A stretch of 45,945 nucleotides of DNA. Origin: Dethiobacter sp. GTDB taxonomy: Bacteria > Bacillota_D > Dethiobacteria > Dethiobacterales > Dethiobacteraceae. The notes under the pieces were generated by a model, which did not search any database, had not been told where the DNA came from, and saw nothing but the letters and a program-made list of their open reading frames with translations. How positions within the stretch are numbered: the first letter of the stretch is position 1; every line of letters starts with the position of its first letter. A program made the translations under genes and the position numbers. The stretch covers positions 1 to 45,945 of the forward strand of contig JAGXSQ010000021.1 in assembly GCA_018333395.1 (NCBI GenBank). Reading direction: 5' to 3'. Shown piece after piece: positions 1 through 8,252 of the stretch.

Positions 1-128
1 TGAATCCATCGGTATAATGTTTTCAGGTTTATTCCGTGACGTTTAGCTACTGGAACAGCGTTACCAACTTCCTGAACCTCTCTGACAAGTTGTTCCTTTA
101 GGGTTTTTGGATACCTCTGGCGGTTCAT
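1..128 (-). CDS. IS3-family transposase OrfA-like protein, N-terminal fragment (cut by window edge)
   Basis: The reverse strand reads a start followed by MNRQRYPKTLKEQL and then a helix-turn-helix ending in GINLKTLYRWI, typical of the OrfA (HTH_Tnp_1-like) part of IS3-family transposases. Only about 42 codons are in the window; the gene runs off the left edge. I chose the ATG at 128 because GGAAGGGG lies 8 bases upstream; an ATG at 134 is in frame but too close to that site. The DNA-binding role is family knowledge. Whether the element is intact cannot be judged here. Confidence 0.75.
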   Translation of the reverse strand, partial: MNRQRYPKTLKEQLVREVQEVGNAVPVAKRHGINLKTLYRWI

Positions 129-210
129 TGTCATATCCCCTTCCGTGGTTTTATTTTATATCAACAAGGGGACATGACTCAAGTTCTATTAGGGGGCTTA
201 ATAGTGACCA
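1..210 (-). mobile_element. Terminal part of an IS3-type element inserted in an IS1595-type element
   Basis: The transposase start at 128 is preceded by about 80 bases with no other gene. Reading frame evidence from the neighbouring transposase remnant puts the junction near 200-210: the IS1595-type protein is normal up to its Leu-Arg-Trp (codon at 208-210) and then turns into unrelated residues. On the minus strand the element end would then begin about TGGTCACTATTAAG. The exact end and target duplication are not provable from one side only. Confidence 0.5.
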
Positions 211-297
211 TCTTAAACTGTAAAGATAGTCCCGGCATTGTTCTTCTGTCATAAATTGCTTGATAAACTCATCAAATGTCATCGGATATTCTCTCAT
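151..297 (-). pseudogene. Truncated IS1595-family transposase (zinc-ribbon N-terminus)
   Basis: The frame from the ATG at 297 gives MREYPMTFDEFIKQFMTEEQ and then CRDYLYSLRW, the conserved start of IS1595-family transposases just before their zinc ribbon (normally Trp-Pro-x-Gly-x-x-Cys-Pro-x-Cys). After Trp30 the similarity stops, 18 unrelated residues follow, and the frame ends at 151. The zinc ribbon and DDE catalytic domain are absent, so the gene is dead. The break coincides with the inferred end of the IS3-type element, which explains the truncation. Confidence 0.7.
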
Positions 298-318
298 GCT
301 CTAATTATAAGGGTTTTC

Positions 319-366
319 TCAACCTGAGAGAAGTGGATAACCATTAAGCGATATTTCCATGCTCAT
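319..366 (-). other. Tiny ORF with strong ribosome binding site upstream of IS1595 remnant
   Basis: On the minus strand a TAAGGAGG site lies about 8 bases before ATG at 366, opening a 15-codon frame (begins MSMEISLNG) that stops at 319, shortly before the IS1595 transposase start at 297. It may be the beginning of a host gene interrupted by the IS1595 element or a chance leader. I do not recognise the peptide. Confidence 0.2.
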
Positions 367-529
367 GGCTAAGCCTCCTTAGCTCTCACTATACCATAGC
401 CCTTGCGGAGCAACAACTTTCCTGACACGGCTATGTTTTTTCTGCAAATTTTTATTTTTCTTCCGGTGAATATTAGAACCTCCTGGCTAAAGCACGGGGG
501 ATGTTTAGCACCCTTTTGGACAATGTTCG

Positions 530-2149
530 TCAAAAGTAGTACAGGTAATGACCCGGCGACTCCGGGAACTCTTCCTTCAGCCTATGCCAAAAAGCAGGAC
601 CGTATTTGCACTGGAAGGGGAAAAAGCTTAGCACCCGCTCCTGCAACAGTCCCCTTGGCAGTAATGACTGTTTGAGGCTGGCAAAATGCCTGACAACTGT
701 TTCGCCTTTTTGCCGCTCCTTTTCCAAGGCCGCCTTTTGCAGGTAGGCAATCTCGGCATAAACGTGTTGCAGGTTTTTCTCCGCCAGCCCGATTAGCGAT
801 CTATCAAGACGGCCCAGTGCCCCCCCTAGGTCTGCATATTCCTGCTGCAACTGCCGGCGCAGGCGCACAAATAATGCGTCCAGGTCCACGCCACTCTGCC
901 GGCTGAGCGCCTGCTGCAGATACCCCTCAACATCGGACAGCAGACTATTCTCCGTAATACCGTAACGCTTGATGTAGCGAGATAAGCGCGGCTCGACGAC
1001 AGTCAGGCCTGGTCTTGGCATCAGCACTGGTGGCTGCTGTCCAAAAATAGCGTAAAGCGGCAACAGCTGAGCAAAGTAGGCTAATTCGCCAGGGCCTGGA
1101 ATATAGGCTACCGTCGGAAAGAGGCGGTCCTGCGCCAACGGGCGCAGCAACACGTTAGGGCTTAAGCTCTCCGGCGAGGCGGCCGCCAGCTCCTGCAGTT
1201 CCGCGGCGCTAAAAGAAACAGCCGCATCACGAGTAGCAAAGTTCCCCTTGCGAAAATACAAGGCCGAGCGTCGCTCGCCCATCCACATCAACAGGCTAGC
1301 GCCTTCTTCCCTTTCCACCTGTATTGGGTAGCCGGAAGCCTGCAGAGCCGCTTCACGGGTCAGCAGCGCGCCTCTTATTTCCTCCTGCTGTGCCAGTGTT
1401 TCAGAAAAAAAGGGCGACAGCATTTCTCTGGCCTGCGGAAGCAGCGGGTCAAAAAAAACCAGCCCCTCCGCAGCAAAAAGCCGGGCCAAGAGGCGAGCAA
1501 ACCAGTCTGCCGGGGTGGCGGAGAGAGCACCCGTTTCAGAAAGCAACGCCAAAACATCCCCGGAAAATTCGCTTTCCCAAGCAAGTTCTCCTAGGCTCGT
1601 CACCACTTGCTCCATCACTTCCCGGGGAAGCACCAATTTCCCTACCGGCTCTCCCCGGTGCGGCAGCGCCAAGTCAACGCGACGCAGGCGGTCCTCCCGG
1701 TCCAGCAGCCAGAAATGGTTCGCCTCGGAAAAGTCGTGGTCCTCACTTGCCACCCAGAAGACGGGGACAACCGGTCGGCTAAGCTCTGCCTCCAGCCTAC
1801 GCGCCAGCTTTACCGCTGCTAAAGCCTTGTAGACGGTGTAAAGCGGCCCGCCGCACAAACCGGCCTGCTGCCCGGCGAGGACGGCCACCGCTCTCGGGTC
1901 GGACAGCCTCTCGGCCTGTGACCGCGTCTCCTCCGAACAGCCCAGAGCCCGATTATAGTCCAGAAGCATCGCTGACAGGCGGCGCCGCTCACCGCGGTAG
2001 GCCGCAATCACCTTGTCCGCAGTTTCGGCAAATATCCCTGGCTCACTGAAGTGCGCACCCAAAAAACTGCGCGCCTGTGGCAGCGCCGCTAGGTAGTCAC
2101 TGTATAAGGCCGGAGTGTACTCCTCCGGCAACGGATTTGATTTCAGCAT
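530..2149 (-). CDS. bshC: Putative cysteine ligase BshC, bacillithiol biosynthesis
   Basis: The 539-residue protein matches the BshC (YllA) family in length and layout. Its N-terminus has PLPEEYTPALYSDYL, the core has VAVLAGQQAGLCGGPLYT and the family motif VPVFWVASEDHDFSEA, and the end is FPFQCKYGPAFWHRL. BshC adds cysteine to glucosaminyl-malate as the last step of bacillithiol synthesis in the cytoplasm (family knowledge). A good site, AAGGAGCA, precedes the ATG at 2149. bshA and bshB are not in the window. The gene lies downstream of aroA, 154 bases away, and could be transcribed alone. No truncation is seen. The product call is firm; activity is inferred. Confidence 0.93.
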   Translation of the reverse strand: MLKSNPLPEEYTPALYSDYLAALPQARSFLGAHFSEPGIFAETADKVIAAYRGERRRLSAMLLDYNRALGCSEETRSQAERLSDPRAVAVLAGQQAGLCGGPLYTVYKALAAVKLARRLEAELSRPVVPVFWVASEDHDFSEANHFWLLDREDRLRRVDLALPHRGEPVGKLVLPREVMEQVVTSLGELAWESEFSGDVLALLSETGALSATPADWFARLLARLFAAEGLVFFDPLLPQAREMLSPFFSETLAQQEEIRGALLTREAALQASGYPIQVEREEGASLLMWMGERRSALYFRKGNFATRDAAVSFSAAELQELAAASPESLSPNVLLRPLAQDRLFPTVAYIPGPGELAYFAQLLPLYAIFGQQPPVLMPRPGLTVVEPRLSRYIKRYGITENSLLSDVEGYLQQALSRQSGVDLDALFVRLRRQLQQEYADLGGALGRLDRSLIGLAEKNLQHVYAEIAYLQKAALEKERQKGETVVRHFASLKQSLLPRGLLQERVLSFFPFQCKYGPAFWHRLKEEFPESPGHYLYYF

Positions 2150-2256
2150 TCCCTGCTCCTTTGTACCTGCGCGTTATCCTGGAGATTATTCTTCCACAGT
2201 AGGGGCGTTTTTCCTCTTCTAAGCAACTATCTAAAATTCCTGTTCAGATAAAACTC

Positions 2257-2287
2257 CTTCCACTGGCACAGCACTGGGGGCTGGAAG
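2257..2287 (-). terminator. Possible terminator of the aroF-tyrA-aroA operon
   Basis: Just after the aroA stop (2304) the minus strand forms a CTTCCA...TGGAAG stem with an extended loop and is followed by GAGTTTTATC. The stem is short and the U-tract modest, so this is only a candidate end for the aromatic operon before bshC. Confidence 0.35.
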
Positions 2288-2303
2288 CGTTGGATCCCTG
2301 TAG

Positions 2304-3587
2304 TCAGGCTTGAAGTAAGGTTTTTAAAAAGCCGGGGTAGGAAACGGCCATACAGTCAGGGTCATCAAGCGTAACGGGGGAAGAAGCGGCTAAAGCCGCC
2401 ACACAGAGCGACATAGCTATCCGGTGGTCGCCGCGGCTGGAGACACGCCCGCCGGTCAGCTTTTTCCCGCCGCACACTACAAAGCCGTCTGGAAGCGCCG
2501 TAATATCGGCGCCTAGCTTGCCCAACTCTTCCGTCATGACAGCAATGCGGTCGCTTTCCTTGACACGCAATTCTGCTGCCTCGCGGACGATAGTGGTTCC
2601 TTCCGCAAAAGCCGCCGCTACCGCCAGCACCGGCAGCTCATCAATCAGCCGGGGGATAAGCGCCCCGCCGATTTCTATGCCGCGTAAAGTTGCGTGACGC
2701 ACACGGATATCCGCCACCGGCTCGCCACTTTCCTCCCGCCCATTCAGGCATACAAGGTCGGCCCCCATCTCCTGAAGTGCCTCTAGGACGCCGGTACGGG
2801 TGGGGTTAACTCCCACATTGCGTAGCAGCAGGTCAGAACCAGGTACGATGCTAGCTGCTACCAGGAAAAAGGCGGCCGAGGAAATGTCCCCCGGTACACG
2901 CACTAAGCGGCCGCGCAACTCAGGGCTACTTTGGACACGAACTTCGCGGCCTTGTGTTTCCACTCTGGCCCCAAAAGCAGAAAGCATCCGTTCGGTATGG
3001 TCCCGGCTTTTTTCCGGCTCCAGGACAGCCGTCTCACCGTCCGCGAACAAGCCAGCCAGCAGTACGGCGGATTTAACTTGGGCACTGGCTACCGGAGAAT
3101 GGTAATAAATGGAGCGCAAGCTTCCTCCCTGCACCGACAGCGGCAGCAGTTTTCCCTGCGCCCGGCCGGAAAATTGTGCCCCCATCTGCCCTAGCGGTGC
3201 CGTGACTCTCCCCATCGGCCGGCGTCGCAGGGAACCGTCCCCGGTCAGCACGGAATAAAAAGGCTGTCCGGCCAGTACACCAAGCAAAAGCCGCGCCGTA
3301 GTTCCTGAATTGCCAGCGTCCAGAACATCATCCGGCTCCCGCAATCCGTCCAGTCCCACACCGCCGACCAGGACCGCCTCACTGTTCAGTTCTACCACTG
3401 CGCCTAACTGCCGGAGGCAGGCCACAGTAGACAGGCAGTCCTCTCCCGCCAAAAAACCCTCAATCCTGGTTTGGCCAGTAGCCAGCGCCCCGAAAAGCGC
3501 TGCCCGATGAGAGATGGACTTATCACCCGGCACCGTAATTTCACCACAAAGCGGCTCACCCGCTGCGACTACCATGCTCAAGGTCAT
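2304..3587 (-). CDS. aroA: 3-phosphoshikimate 1-carboxyvinyltransferase (EPSP synthase)
   Basis: The 427-residue protein carries the EPSP synthase signatures: [16 protein letters not shown] near residue 21, [19 protein letters not shown] near residue 90, and RVKESDRI with [16 protein letters not shown] toward the end. It transfers enolpyruvate from PEP to shikimate-3-phosphate in the cytoplasm, the sixth step of chorismate synthesis. Its ATG overlaps the tyrA stop codon (ATGA), which indicates translational coupling. It is the last gene of the T-box-led aroF-tyrA-aroA operon. The length and motifs are complete and no anomaly is seen. Confidence 0.97.
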   Translation of the reverse strand: MTLSMVVAAGEPLCGEITVPGDKSISHRAALFGALATGQTRIEGFLAGEDCLSTVACLRQLGAVVELNSEAVLVGGVGLDGLREPDDVLDAGNSGTTARLLLGVLAGQPFYSVLTGDGSLRRRPMGRVTAPLGQMGAQFSGRAQGKLLPLSVQGGSLRSIYYHSPVASAQVKSAVLLAGLFADGETAVLEPEKSRDHTERMLSAFGARVETQGREVRVQSSPELRGRLVRVPGDISSAAFFLVAASIVPGSDLLLRNVGVNPTRTGVLEALQEMGADLVCLNGREESGEPVADIRVRHATLRGIEIGGALIPRLIDELPVLAVAAAFAEGTTIVREAAELRVKESDRIAVMTEELGKLGADITALPDGFVVCGGKKLTGGRVSSRGDHRIAMSLCVAALAASSPVTLDDPDCMAVSYPGFLKTLLQA

Positions 3588-4489
3588 CCCTCCTGATTGT
3601 ATTCTGCGTGGGAAACCCTGCTTCCCCGGTGGGGAATTTGCTGCCGGAAGTTCCTGGCGTCATGAAACGCGGCCAGCAGTCCGTCCTCATCGCCTAACTT
3701 CGTTAACTCTCGCAGCCGTTCAAGTTGCCCAATATATTCATCCAATAACGGCACAATATTCTCCCTGTTGGACATGTAAACATCCTTCCACATCTTTGGG
3801 TTGCCCATAGCCACCCGCGTCGTATCACGAAAACCTCCCGCCGCCAACTTCAGCAACCCCTCCCGCTCTTCCCGCTTTTCCTCCACCGTCCTAACGAGCG
3901 CCGTAGCTGCCAGATGTGGCAGGTGGGAGATAGCAGCGACCAACTCATCGTGCTCTTTGGCCCCCAGGATTAGCGGTACTGCTCCCAGCCTCCGCACAAG
4001 GACGGCCATTTTCTTCAGAATCTCAGGACGGCCTTTCCCCACAGGTGTTAAAACATACACCGCTTTTTCCAAAAGATTCTCGTCCAGCGCGACCACGCCG
4101 TCCTTTTCTGAGCCGGCCATCGGGTGGCCGCCTACGAAAGAAATACCCTCAGGCAGCGTTTCCGCTGCCTTTAGTATTTGCAGCTTAGTGCTGCATACGT
4201 CGGTGATGATGCTCCCTTTGTCCGCTAGGCGTGCCACCTCGGGTAAGAGCTTTATAACCGCGCCCACAGGCGCCGCCAGGACAACCAGCTCCGCTCCGGA
4301 CACGACCTCCGCCAGGGAAGCGGCACTGCGGCTGATGGCGCCGAGCACCTTGGCCGCTCTCAGCGCTACCGGTGCAGCATCAAAACCCACCACTTCTCCG
4401 GCCAGGCCTCGGGAAAGCAAGGCGCGCCCGAGGGAACCGCCCATCATCCCCACACCGATGATGGCCACCCGCCTAAAAAGCTGCGTCAA
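3584..4489 (-). CDS. tyrA: Prephenate dehydrogenase
   Basis: The 301-residue protein begins with a Rossmann NAD(P) motif ([17 protein letters not shown]) and has the prephenate dehydrogenase sequences [25 protein letters not shown] and [14 protein letters not shown]. It converts prephenate to 4-hydroxyphenylpyruvate on the way to tyrosine. It ends soon after the catalytic domains, so a C-terminal ACT regulatory domain is absent or minimal. The start is TTG directly abutting the aroF stop codon, with AGGTGA five bases upstream. Control probably comes from the tyrosine-type T-box before aroF and not from an allosteric domain; this is inference. Confidence 0.95.
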   Translation of the reverse strand: MTQLFRRVAIIGVGMMGGSLGRALLSRGLAGEVVGFDAAPVALRAAKVLGAISRSAASLAEVVSGAELVVLAAPVGAVIKLLPEVARLADKGSIITDVCSTKLQILKAAETLPEGISFVGGHPMAGSEKDGVVALDENLLEKAVYVLTPVGKGRPEILKKMAVLVRRLGAVPLILGAKEHDELVAAISHLPHLAATALVRTVEEKREEREGLLKLAAGGFRDTTRVAMGNPKMWKDVYMSNRENIVPLLDEYIGQLERLRELTKLGDEDGLLAAFHDARNFRQQIPHRGSRVSHAEYNQEG

Positions 4490-5515
4490 CTAGCTCACCT
4501 GCCTCAAAGATCTGCCGCTGGCTGCAGCCACTTTGCGCAATTCATCCGTCAACCCCGCAAACCTCTCCGGTGTTAGTGACTGAGCACCATCACAAAGCGC
4601 TTCCTCAGGGCGCGGGTGAACCTCCACCATCACCCCATCAGCACCGGCGGCCACGGCAGCACGGCTCATGGATGGCACCCAGCGCCAGTTGCCTGTGCCG
4701 TGGCTGGGGTCTACCACTATCGGCAGGTGACTCAGGTGCTTAACTACCGGCACGGCGGAAAGATCCAGAGTGTTGCGTGTATACGTTTCAAAGGTGCGAA
4801 TACCGCGTTCACAGAGAATCACCCTGTGATTGCCACCGGACATAATATATTCGGCGGCCATCAGCCACTCTTCTACAGTGGCCGACAAGCCTCTTTTTAA
4901 CATAATGGGTTTTTCCAGCTTGCCCAGCTCCCGCAGCATGTAGAAATTTTGCATGTTGCGCGTTCCGACCTGAATAATGTCGGCATATTCGTTAACGAGG
5001 CCTACGGTATGCTGATCCATCACTTCGGTAACGATGGGTAAGCCGGTCTGTTCCCTGACTCTGGCCAAAATTTTCAGACCCTCTTCCTCTAGGCCCTGAA
5101 AGGAATAAGGTGAGGTGCGGGGTTTAAACGCCCCGCCGCGCAAGATTTGGGCGCCGGCAGCCTTGATAGCTAAAGCGGCTTCCAAAAGCTGCTCTTCGCT
5201 TTCCACCGCGCAAGGTCCCGCCATCAGCACAATTTCCTCCCCGCCCACGGCACAGTTGGCTAACTGAAAGACGGAATTATCCTCCTTGAATTCCCGACTG
5301 ACCAGCTTAAACGGCTGGGTGATAGGCAAGACCTTTTCCACAAAAGGCAGCGCGTCCAGCCCCATCTCCCGCACAACTTTCTCATCGCCAATAGCGCCTA
5401 CAATCGTTCTGAACTGGCCGACAGAAAGGTGTACGCCAAGGCCAGCCTTCTCTAGCCTGACTGTAACCAGTTCGATTTCCTCTTTCCGGACACCGGAAGC
5501 CAGCACAATAATCAC
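4490..5515 (-). CDS. aroF: 3-deoxy-7-phosphoheptulonate (DAHP) synthase, AroA-I-beta type
   Basis: I place the start at the GTG at 5515, giving 341 residues, because AAAGGAGTG lies 7 bases upstream; the frame is open further but that part is leader. The N-terminal 70-80 residues form a ferredoxin-like regulatory domain seen in Bacillus/Thermotoga-type DAHP synthases. The barrel follows with [60 protein letters not shown] and [10 protein letters not shown]. It condenses PEP and erythrose-4-phosphate, the committed step of aromatic synthesis. It is the first gene of the operon and sits behind the T-box leader. Confidence 0.95.
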   Translation of the reverse strand: MIIVLASGVRKEEIELVTVRLEKAGLGVHLSVGQFRTIVGAIGDEKVVREMGLDALPFVEKVLPITQPFKLVSREFKEDNSVFQLANCAVGGEEIVLMAGPCAVESEEQLLEAALAIKAAGAQILRGGAFKPRTSPYSFQGLEEEGLKILARVREQTGLPIVTEVMDQHTVGLVNEYADIIQVGTRNMQNFYMLRELGKLEKPIMLKRGLSATVEEWLMAAEYIMSGGNHRVILCERGIRTFETYTRNTLDLSAVPVVKHLSHLPIVVDPSHGTGNWRWVPSMSRAAVAAGADGVMVEVHPRPEEALCDGAQSLTPERFAGLTDELRKVAAASGRSLRQVS

Positions 5516-5654
5516 GGGGATCACTCCTTTAAGCTTAATTCTTGTAAAACGTATTTTCCCCTTCCATTTGCCATAAGAAAGACTATTTTTAGCTGCCCAT
5601 AAGCATAGTCTGGTTCCATACTTGACCACCACCCTAGAATCGTAATCCGGCAAA

Positions 5655-5929
5655 ACAAAAAACCGCCCCCCAAAGGGACGGAATTATCCGCGGTACCACC
5701 CAAATTAGCCTCGCGGCCCACTCGTTTAAGGCACGTCCCGAACGGGATGATGCCTCTTCCCTCATTTAACGGCGGGAATCCGTCGGAGCCTACTTGGCCC
5801 TGCCTTTCGGTCCGCCGCTCCCGGGTGTAATTTCGCTTCCTGCCCCGACACCGGCTCGCACCTGCCGCCGGCTCTCTGAGTCTCAAGCTGGAGCTACTGT
5901 TCCCGTTCATCGCGTTTGCTTTTGCACTT
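5655..5929 (-). promoter_or_regulatory. T-box leader, probable tyrosine specifier
   Basis: The minus-strand leader contains the invariant T-box GGGTGGTACCGCGG (5688-5701) followed by a CCGTCCC/GGGGCGG terminator hairpin (5663-5681) and a T-rich tract (5655-5662). Upstream are Stem I elements: AGAGAG near 5875, a GGTGCGAGCCGGTG arm, and GAAATTACACCCGGGAG, where TAC (5827-5829) sits in the normal specifier position, preceded by GAAAT and followed by A. UAC is a tyrosine codon, which fits control of aroF-tyrA-aroA by uncharged tRNA-Tyr. The element is certain; the specifier reading is probable. Confidence 0.93.
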
Positions 5930-5935
5930 AACTTG

Positions 5936-5964
5936 ATTGTACTTCCCCGCCGGGAGCTTGTCAA
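5936..5964 (-). promoter_or_regulatory. Sigma-A-type promoter of the aromatic operon
   Basis: The minus strand has TTGACA (5959-5964), a 17-base spacer and TACAAT (5936-5941), so transcription would start near 5929, just at the T-box 5' end. The -35 overlaps the last codons of the upstream DUF488 gene. Confidence 0.8.
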
Positions 5965-6743
5965 GACTCCCGTCGACAACTCCGTATTCCCGTACCCCTA
6001 CAGTCTCTTGCCGCGGTCGGTTTGTGTTCAGCTAATCCATTGATCCCGGCACTCCACATTTGATCACAATTGTTAAAAGTATAAGATGCCTGCAATAAGT
6101 TTACAGGGCAGGCATCCAATGTTGAAAATGCCATATCTTTACCTCTTTTTTTATATGCTTCATCAATTAGCTTCTGAGTATCTTCAGAAGACATTTCGCC
6201 CTCTTCATTCAATGCAAACTGTGGTTTATTTGGATCATGCTTTGGGTAATATTTTTTTAGTAACCTTTCCTCAAGTTCGTTATTGTCAACTAACTTCCCA
6301 TCCCGCAAGATATGATGAACCCGTAAATCTTCTTTTACGAGTTGATATGAAATCATAGAAAAGCGATGACATTCAAACGGATCAGCTTCTGAGCACATCA
6401 GGGAGACTATATACCCAAGATCCACAGCCTTTTGTAGTCTTTGCACCCCCTGCTTAAACTCATCCGTTTTCCTTACTTTATCAAAATCAACTCTGCCGTC
6501 TCTATCAAGCAAAGAAGGCCTAGTCTGCCTTGCCGCGAATTCTTTCTCAAAATGTACATAACTTATTTCTTCGTCCTTTAGGGTTAAACGCAATCTGTCC
6601 TTATTAAATTGTGGAGCGATTCTGCTGTACGGAGAGCTTCTAACGTCAATTAGCCAAGTAACACCCTGCTTTTTCAAAAGCTCCACAAAATACTTAATAT
6701 CGTGCGATGAATGCCCTATCGTGAATACGACCTTCTCTGACAT
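5961..6743 (-). CDS. DUF488 domain protein with C-terminal extension
   Basis: The 260-residue protein opens with VFTIGHSSHDIKYFVELLK, then WLIDVRSSPYSR and, near residue 118, LMCSEADPFECHRF, the defining motifs of the DUF488 family. That family has no established biochemical role. The DUF488 core ends around residue 170 (LLKKYYPK). The last 90 residues are an extension, including a charged stretch and a Cys-containing tail, that I do not recognise. The ATG at 6743 is preceded by a weak GAGAGGG. Its own promoter lies at 6786-6814. The 3' end carries the next operon's -35 box. Confidence 0.85.
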   Translation of the reverse strand: MSEKVVFTIGHSSHDIKYFVELLKKQGVTWLIDVRSSPYSRIAPQFNKDRLRLTLKDEEISYVHFEKEFAARQTRPSLLDRDGRVDFDKVRKTDEFKQGVQRLQKAVDLGYIVSLMCSEADPFECHRFSMISYQLVKEDLRVHHILRDGKLVDNNELEERLLKKYYPKHDPNKPQFALNEEGEMSSEDTQKLIDEAYKKRGKDMAFSTLDACPVNLLQASYTFNNCDQMWSAGINGLAEHKPTAARDCRGTGIRSCRRES

Positions 6744-6785
6744 CTTACTTAACCCTCTCTGGTGCTATATCTTTGCGAAAGTATA

Positions 6786-6814
6786 AGTATATTTGGTCAA
6801 GGCCCCGTTTTCAA
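6786..6814 (-). promoter_or_regulatory. Promoter of the DUF488 gene
   Basis: On the minus strand TTGAAA (6809-6814) and TATACT (6786-6791) are separated by 17 bases, about 45 bases upstream of the DUF488 start codon. Confidence 0.65.
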
Positions 6815-6921
6815 CCGCCCTTGTTTGGAAAAGACGCCTGTGCTGTGGATTCAATGTTAGCTTTCAGCTTACATCAGCATAGCATCCGCTCCGTGCGTGT
6901 TGCTGCTACAGGGCATTTTTA

Positions 6922-7242
6922 TCATCGTATAGCTACAGTGATTGTTAGGCCGAGTGTCCCGACGACAAGGGCCAGCGTTGCCCGTATGAGCGTGCGGAAG
7001 CCAGCAAACTCCTGCTGCAGGGAACTAAACTCCTGCTTGGATTCCTGCCGCAGGGAACTGATTTCTTGACGAAGAGAACCAATCTCTTGCCGCAGGCTGC
7101 TTTCCACCGCTCGTACTTCCAGGCGGACATCTCTGACTTCCTGTCGGATGTCTTTTATCTCGCTTTGCAGCCAGTTAAACGGAGAAAATGCCTGCTCCGC
7201 GATTTGACGCTCTTCGGAAGGATATTTCGCTTGTTCTTCCAC
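6922..7242 (-). CDS. Small coiled-coil protein with C-terminal membrane anchor
   Basis: The 106-residue protein starts at a GTG (7242) behind GGCGGGG. Residues about 27-80 are a run of heptad-like repeats (IKDIRQEVRDVRLEV, then repeated SLRQEI/SLRQES units), predicting a long coiled coil. The last 20-25 residues (LIRATLALVVGTLGLTITVA) form one hydrophobic helix. Similar small coiled-coil/TM proteins are common in thermophilic Firmicutes without a known role. It has its own promoter (7267-7295), and its neighbour is the Phd/Uma2 gene. I assign no function. Confidence 0.6.
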   Translation of the reverse strand: MEEQAKYPSEERQIAEQAFSPFNWLQSEIKDIRQEVRDVRLEVRAVESSLRQEIGSLRQEISSLRQESKQEFSSLQQEFAGFRTLIRATLALVVGTLGLTITVAIR

Positions 7243-7266
7243 GGTTATCCCCGCCTCTTCACTCCA

Positions 7267-7295
7267 ATCTTAGCATAATTTAAGTATTGTGGCAA
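7267..7295 (-). promoter_or_regulatory. Promoter of the coiled-coil gene
   Basis: On the minus strand TTGCCA (7290-7295), a 17-base spacer and TAAGAT (7267-7272) lie 24 bases upstream of the GTG at 7242. Confidence 0.6.
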
Positions 7296-7326
7296 CTTGC
7301 GGCCCGATTGTGACCGGGACGGCCCT

Positions 7327-8055
7327 CTAGGGCATAATACTGCTGATTTTTATTTCCAGACCATCGAAAACGGCTGCTTTAATCGTATCCCCTGCGCCAA
7401 AAGTATCTAAACTGTCTATATCCCGTTTTGCGGAAAAAATATATTGCATAATGCTTTCCCTTTCCAGGTCCACGATCCAGTATTCCCGGACGCCGCTTTT
7501 CATATAGAGGTTTAATTTGGCTGCCATATCCTTGCCCCTGGTAGATGGAGAAAGGATTTCCACCACCAGCGCCGGTATGCCCTCGTACCTTCCCTCTGCG
7601 TTGACCTTCTCTTCGTCACAGATTACCACAATATCGGGCTGCACTACATTCGGGTCTTCCTCGAACTTGGTGGCGAAACCAAAAAGCCTGATGTCAAGCG
7701 GCGCTGTCAAGGAGCGGCAGGATTTACCCCTGAAATAGTTGTAAAAATAGCCTGCAATTTCATTCACTGCAACCTGGTGTTTGAAGCTGGGTGAGGCCAG
7801 CAGGTAAACCTCTCCGTCAATCAGTTCATAGCGCTGGTCCGACACCTTAACCAGGGCCATGTATTCATCGTAGCTAACGCGCCTGTGAGATTTATACTCT
7901 CTCGCTTCCTCATGCACGATAAAAAAATCCGGTTCGCTGTAGCGGATGAGCTTGGCCACGCTTTTCCCGTTTTTGACGACGATGACCTCTTCCTTTTCCA
8001 CCAAGGCAAGATATTTGCCAAAGGCATTTTGCAGATCTGTGGTATTGACACGCAC
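7327..8055 (-). CDS. Phd/YefM-type antitoxin domain fused to Uma2-family nuclease-like domain
   Basis: Residues about 1-45 (RVNTTDLQNAFGKYLALVEK, then EEVIVVKNGKSVAKLI) match the DNA-binding fold of Phd/YefM antitoxins. After a linker, residues from about 60 form a Uma2/DUF820 domain of the PD-(D/E)XK nuclease fold: YELIDGEVYLLASPSFKHQ, VVQPDIVVICDEEKV, GIPALVVEILSPSTRGKD, and KLNLYMKSGVREYWIVD. The acidic and Glu residues of the nuclease core are visible (PDIVV and VVEILS). I prefer the GTG at 8055 (242 residues), with GGAG 8 bases upstream, over the GTG at 8064. Uma2 proteins are abundant but their substrates are unknown. Confidence 0.85.
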   Translation of the reverse strand: MRVNTTDLQNAFGKYLALVEKEEVIVVKNGKSVAKLIRYSEPDFFIVHEEAREYKSHRRVSYDEYMALVKVSDQRYELIDGEVYLLASPSFKHQVAVNEIAGYFYNYFRGKSCRSLTAPLDIRLFGFATKFEEDPNVVQPDIVVICDEEKVNAEGRYEGIPALVVEILSPSTRGKDMAAKLNLYMKSGVREYWIVDLERESIMQYIFSAKRDIDSLDTFGAGDTIKAAVFDGLEIKISSIMP

Positions 8056-8088
8056 AATTAACACTCCGTTTCTTCTTGGATGAATATA

Positions 8089-8117
8089 ATTATAGCAGCT
8101 AATAGCTATGTGTTCAA
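8089..8117 (-). promoter_or_regulatory. Promoter of the Phd-Uma2 gene with overlapping AGCTA repeats
   Basis: The minus strand has TTGAAC (8112-8117), a 17-base spacer and a perfect TATAAT (8089-8094). In the spacer lies AGCTAATAGCT (8097-8107), an imperfect palindrome, and TAGCTAT recurs at 8103-8109 and 8125-8131. Such half-sites suit autorepression by the Phd domain of the product, which is inference. Confidence 0.7.
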
Positions 8118-8169
8118 TAATATTTAGCTATAATCAGCATATAATCTTAGGGACTAACGGTCCGTTTGA

Positions 8170-8206
8170 GCCGAATACCCCTCTCTCAAGGGGTACTCGG
8201 CCTTTT
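8170..8206 (+). terminator. Intrinsic terminator-like hairpin on the plus strand
   Basis: GCCGAATACCCC and GGGGTACTCGGC form a 12-base stem with one mismatch and an 8-base loop, followed on the plus strand by CTTTTTAT. No plus-strand gene precedes it, so it may block antisense transcription or end a short unannotated RNA. Confidence 0.55.
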
Positions 8207-8252
8207 TATAGTTACAAGGATAAGGACAAGAATAACCCCTGTAACTAAAGCG

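Noticed and set aside
3801..4493. Long plus-strand open frame (230 residues) opposite tyrA
   Set aside because: It is Ser/Pro/Arg/Thr-rich, as expected for the antisense of a GC-rich coding frame, and tyrA on the other strand has full family motifs.
5521..5979. 152-residue minus-strand open frame upstream of aroF
   Set aside because: It covers the T-box leader, whose conserved RNA motifs explain the sequence; the peptide has no family features and overlaps the promoter.
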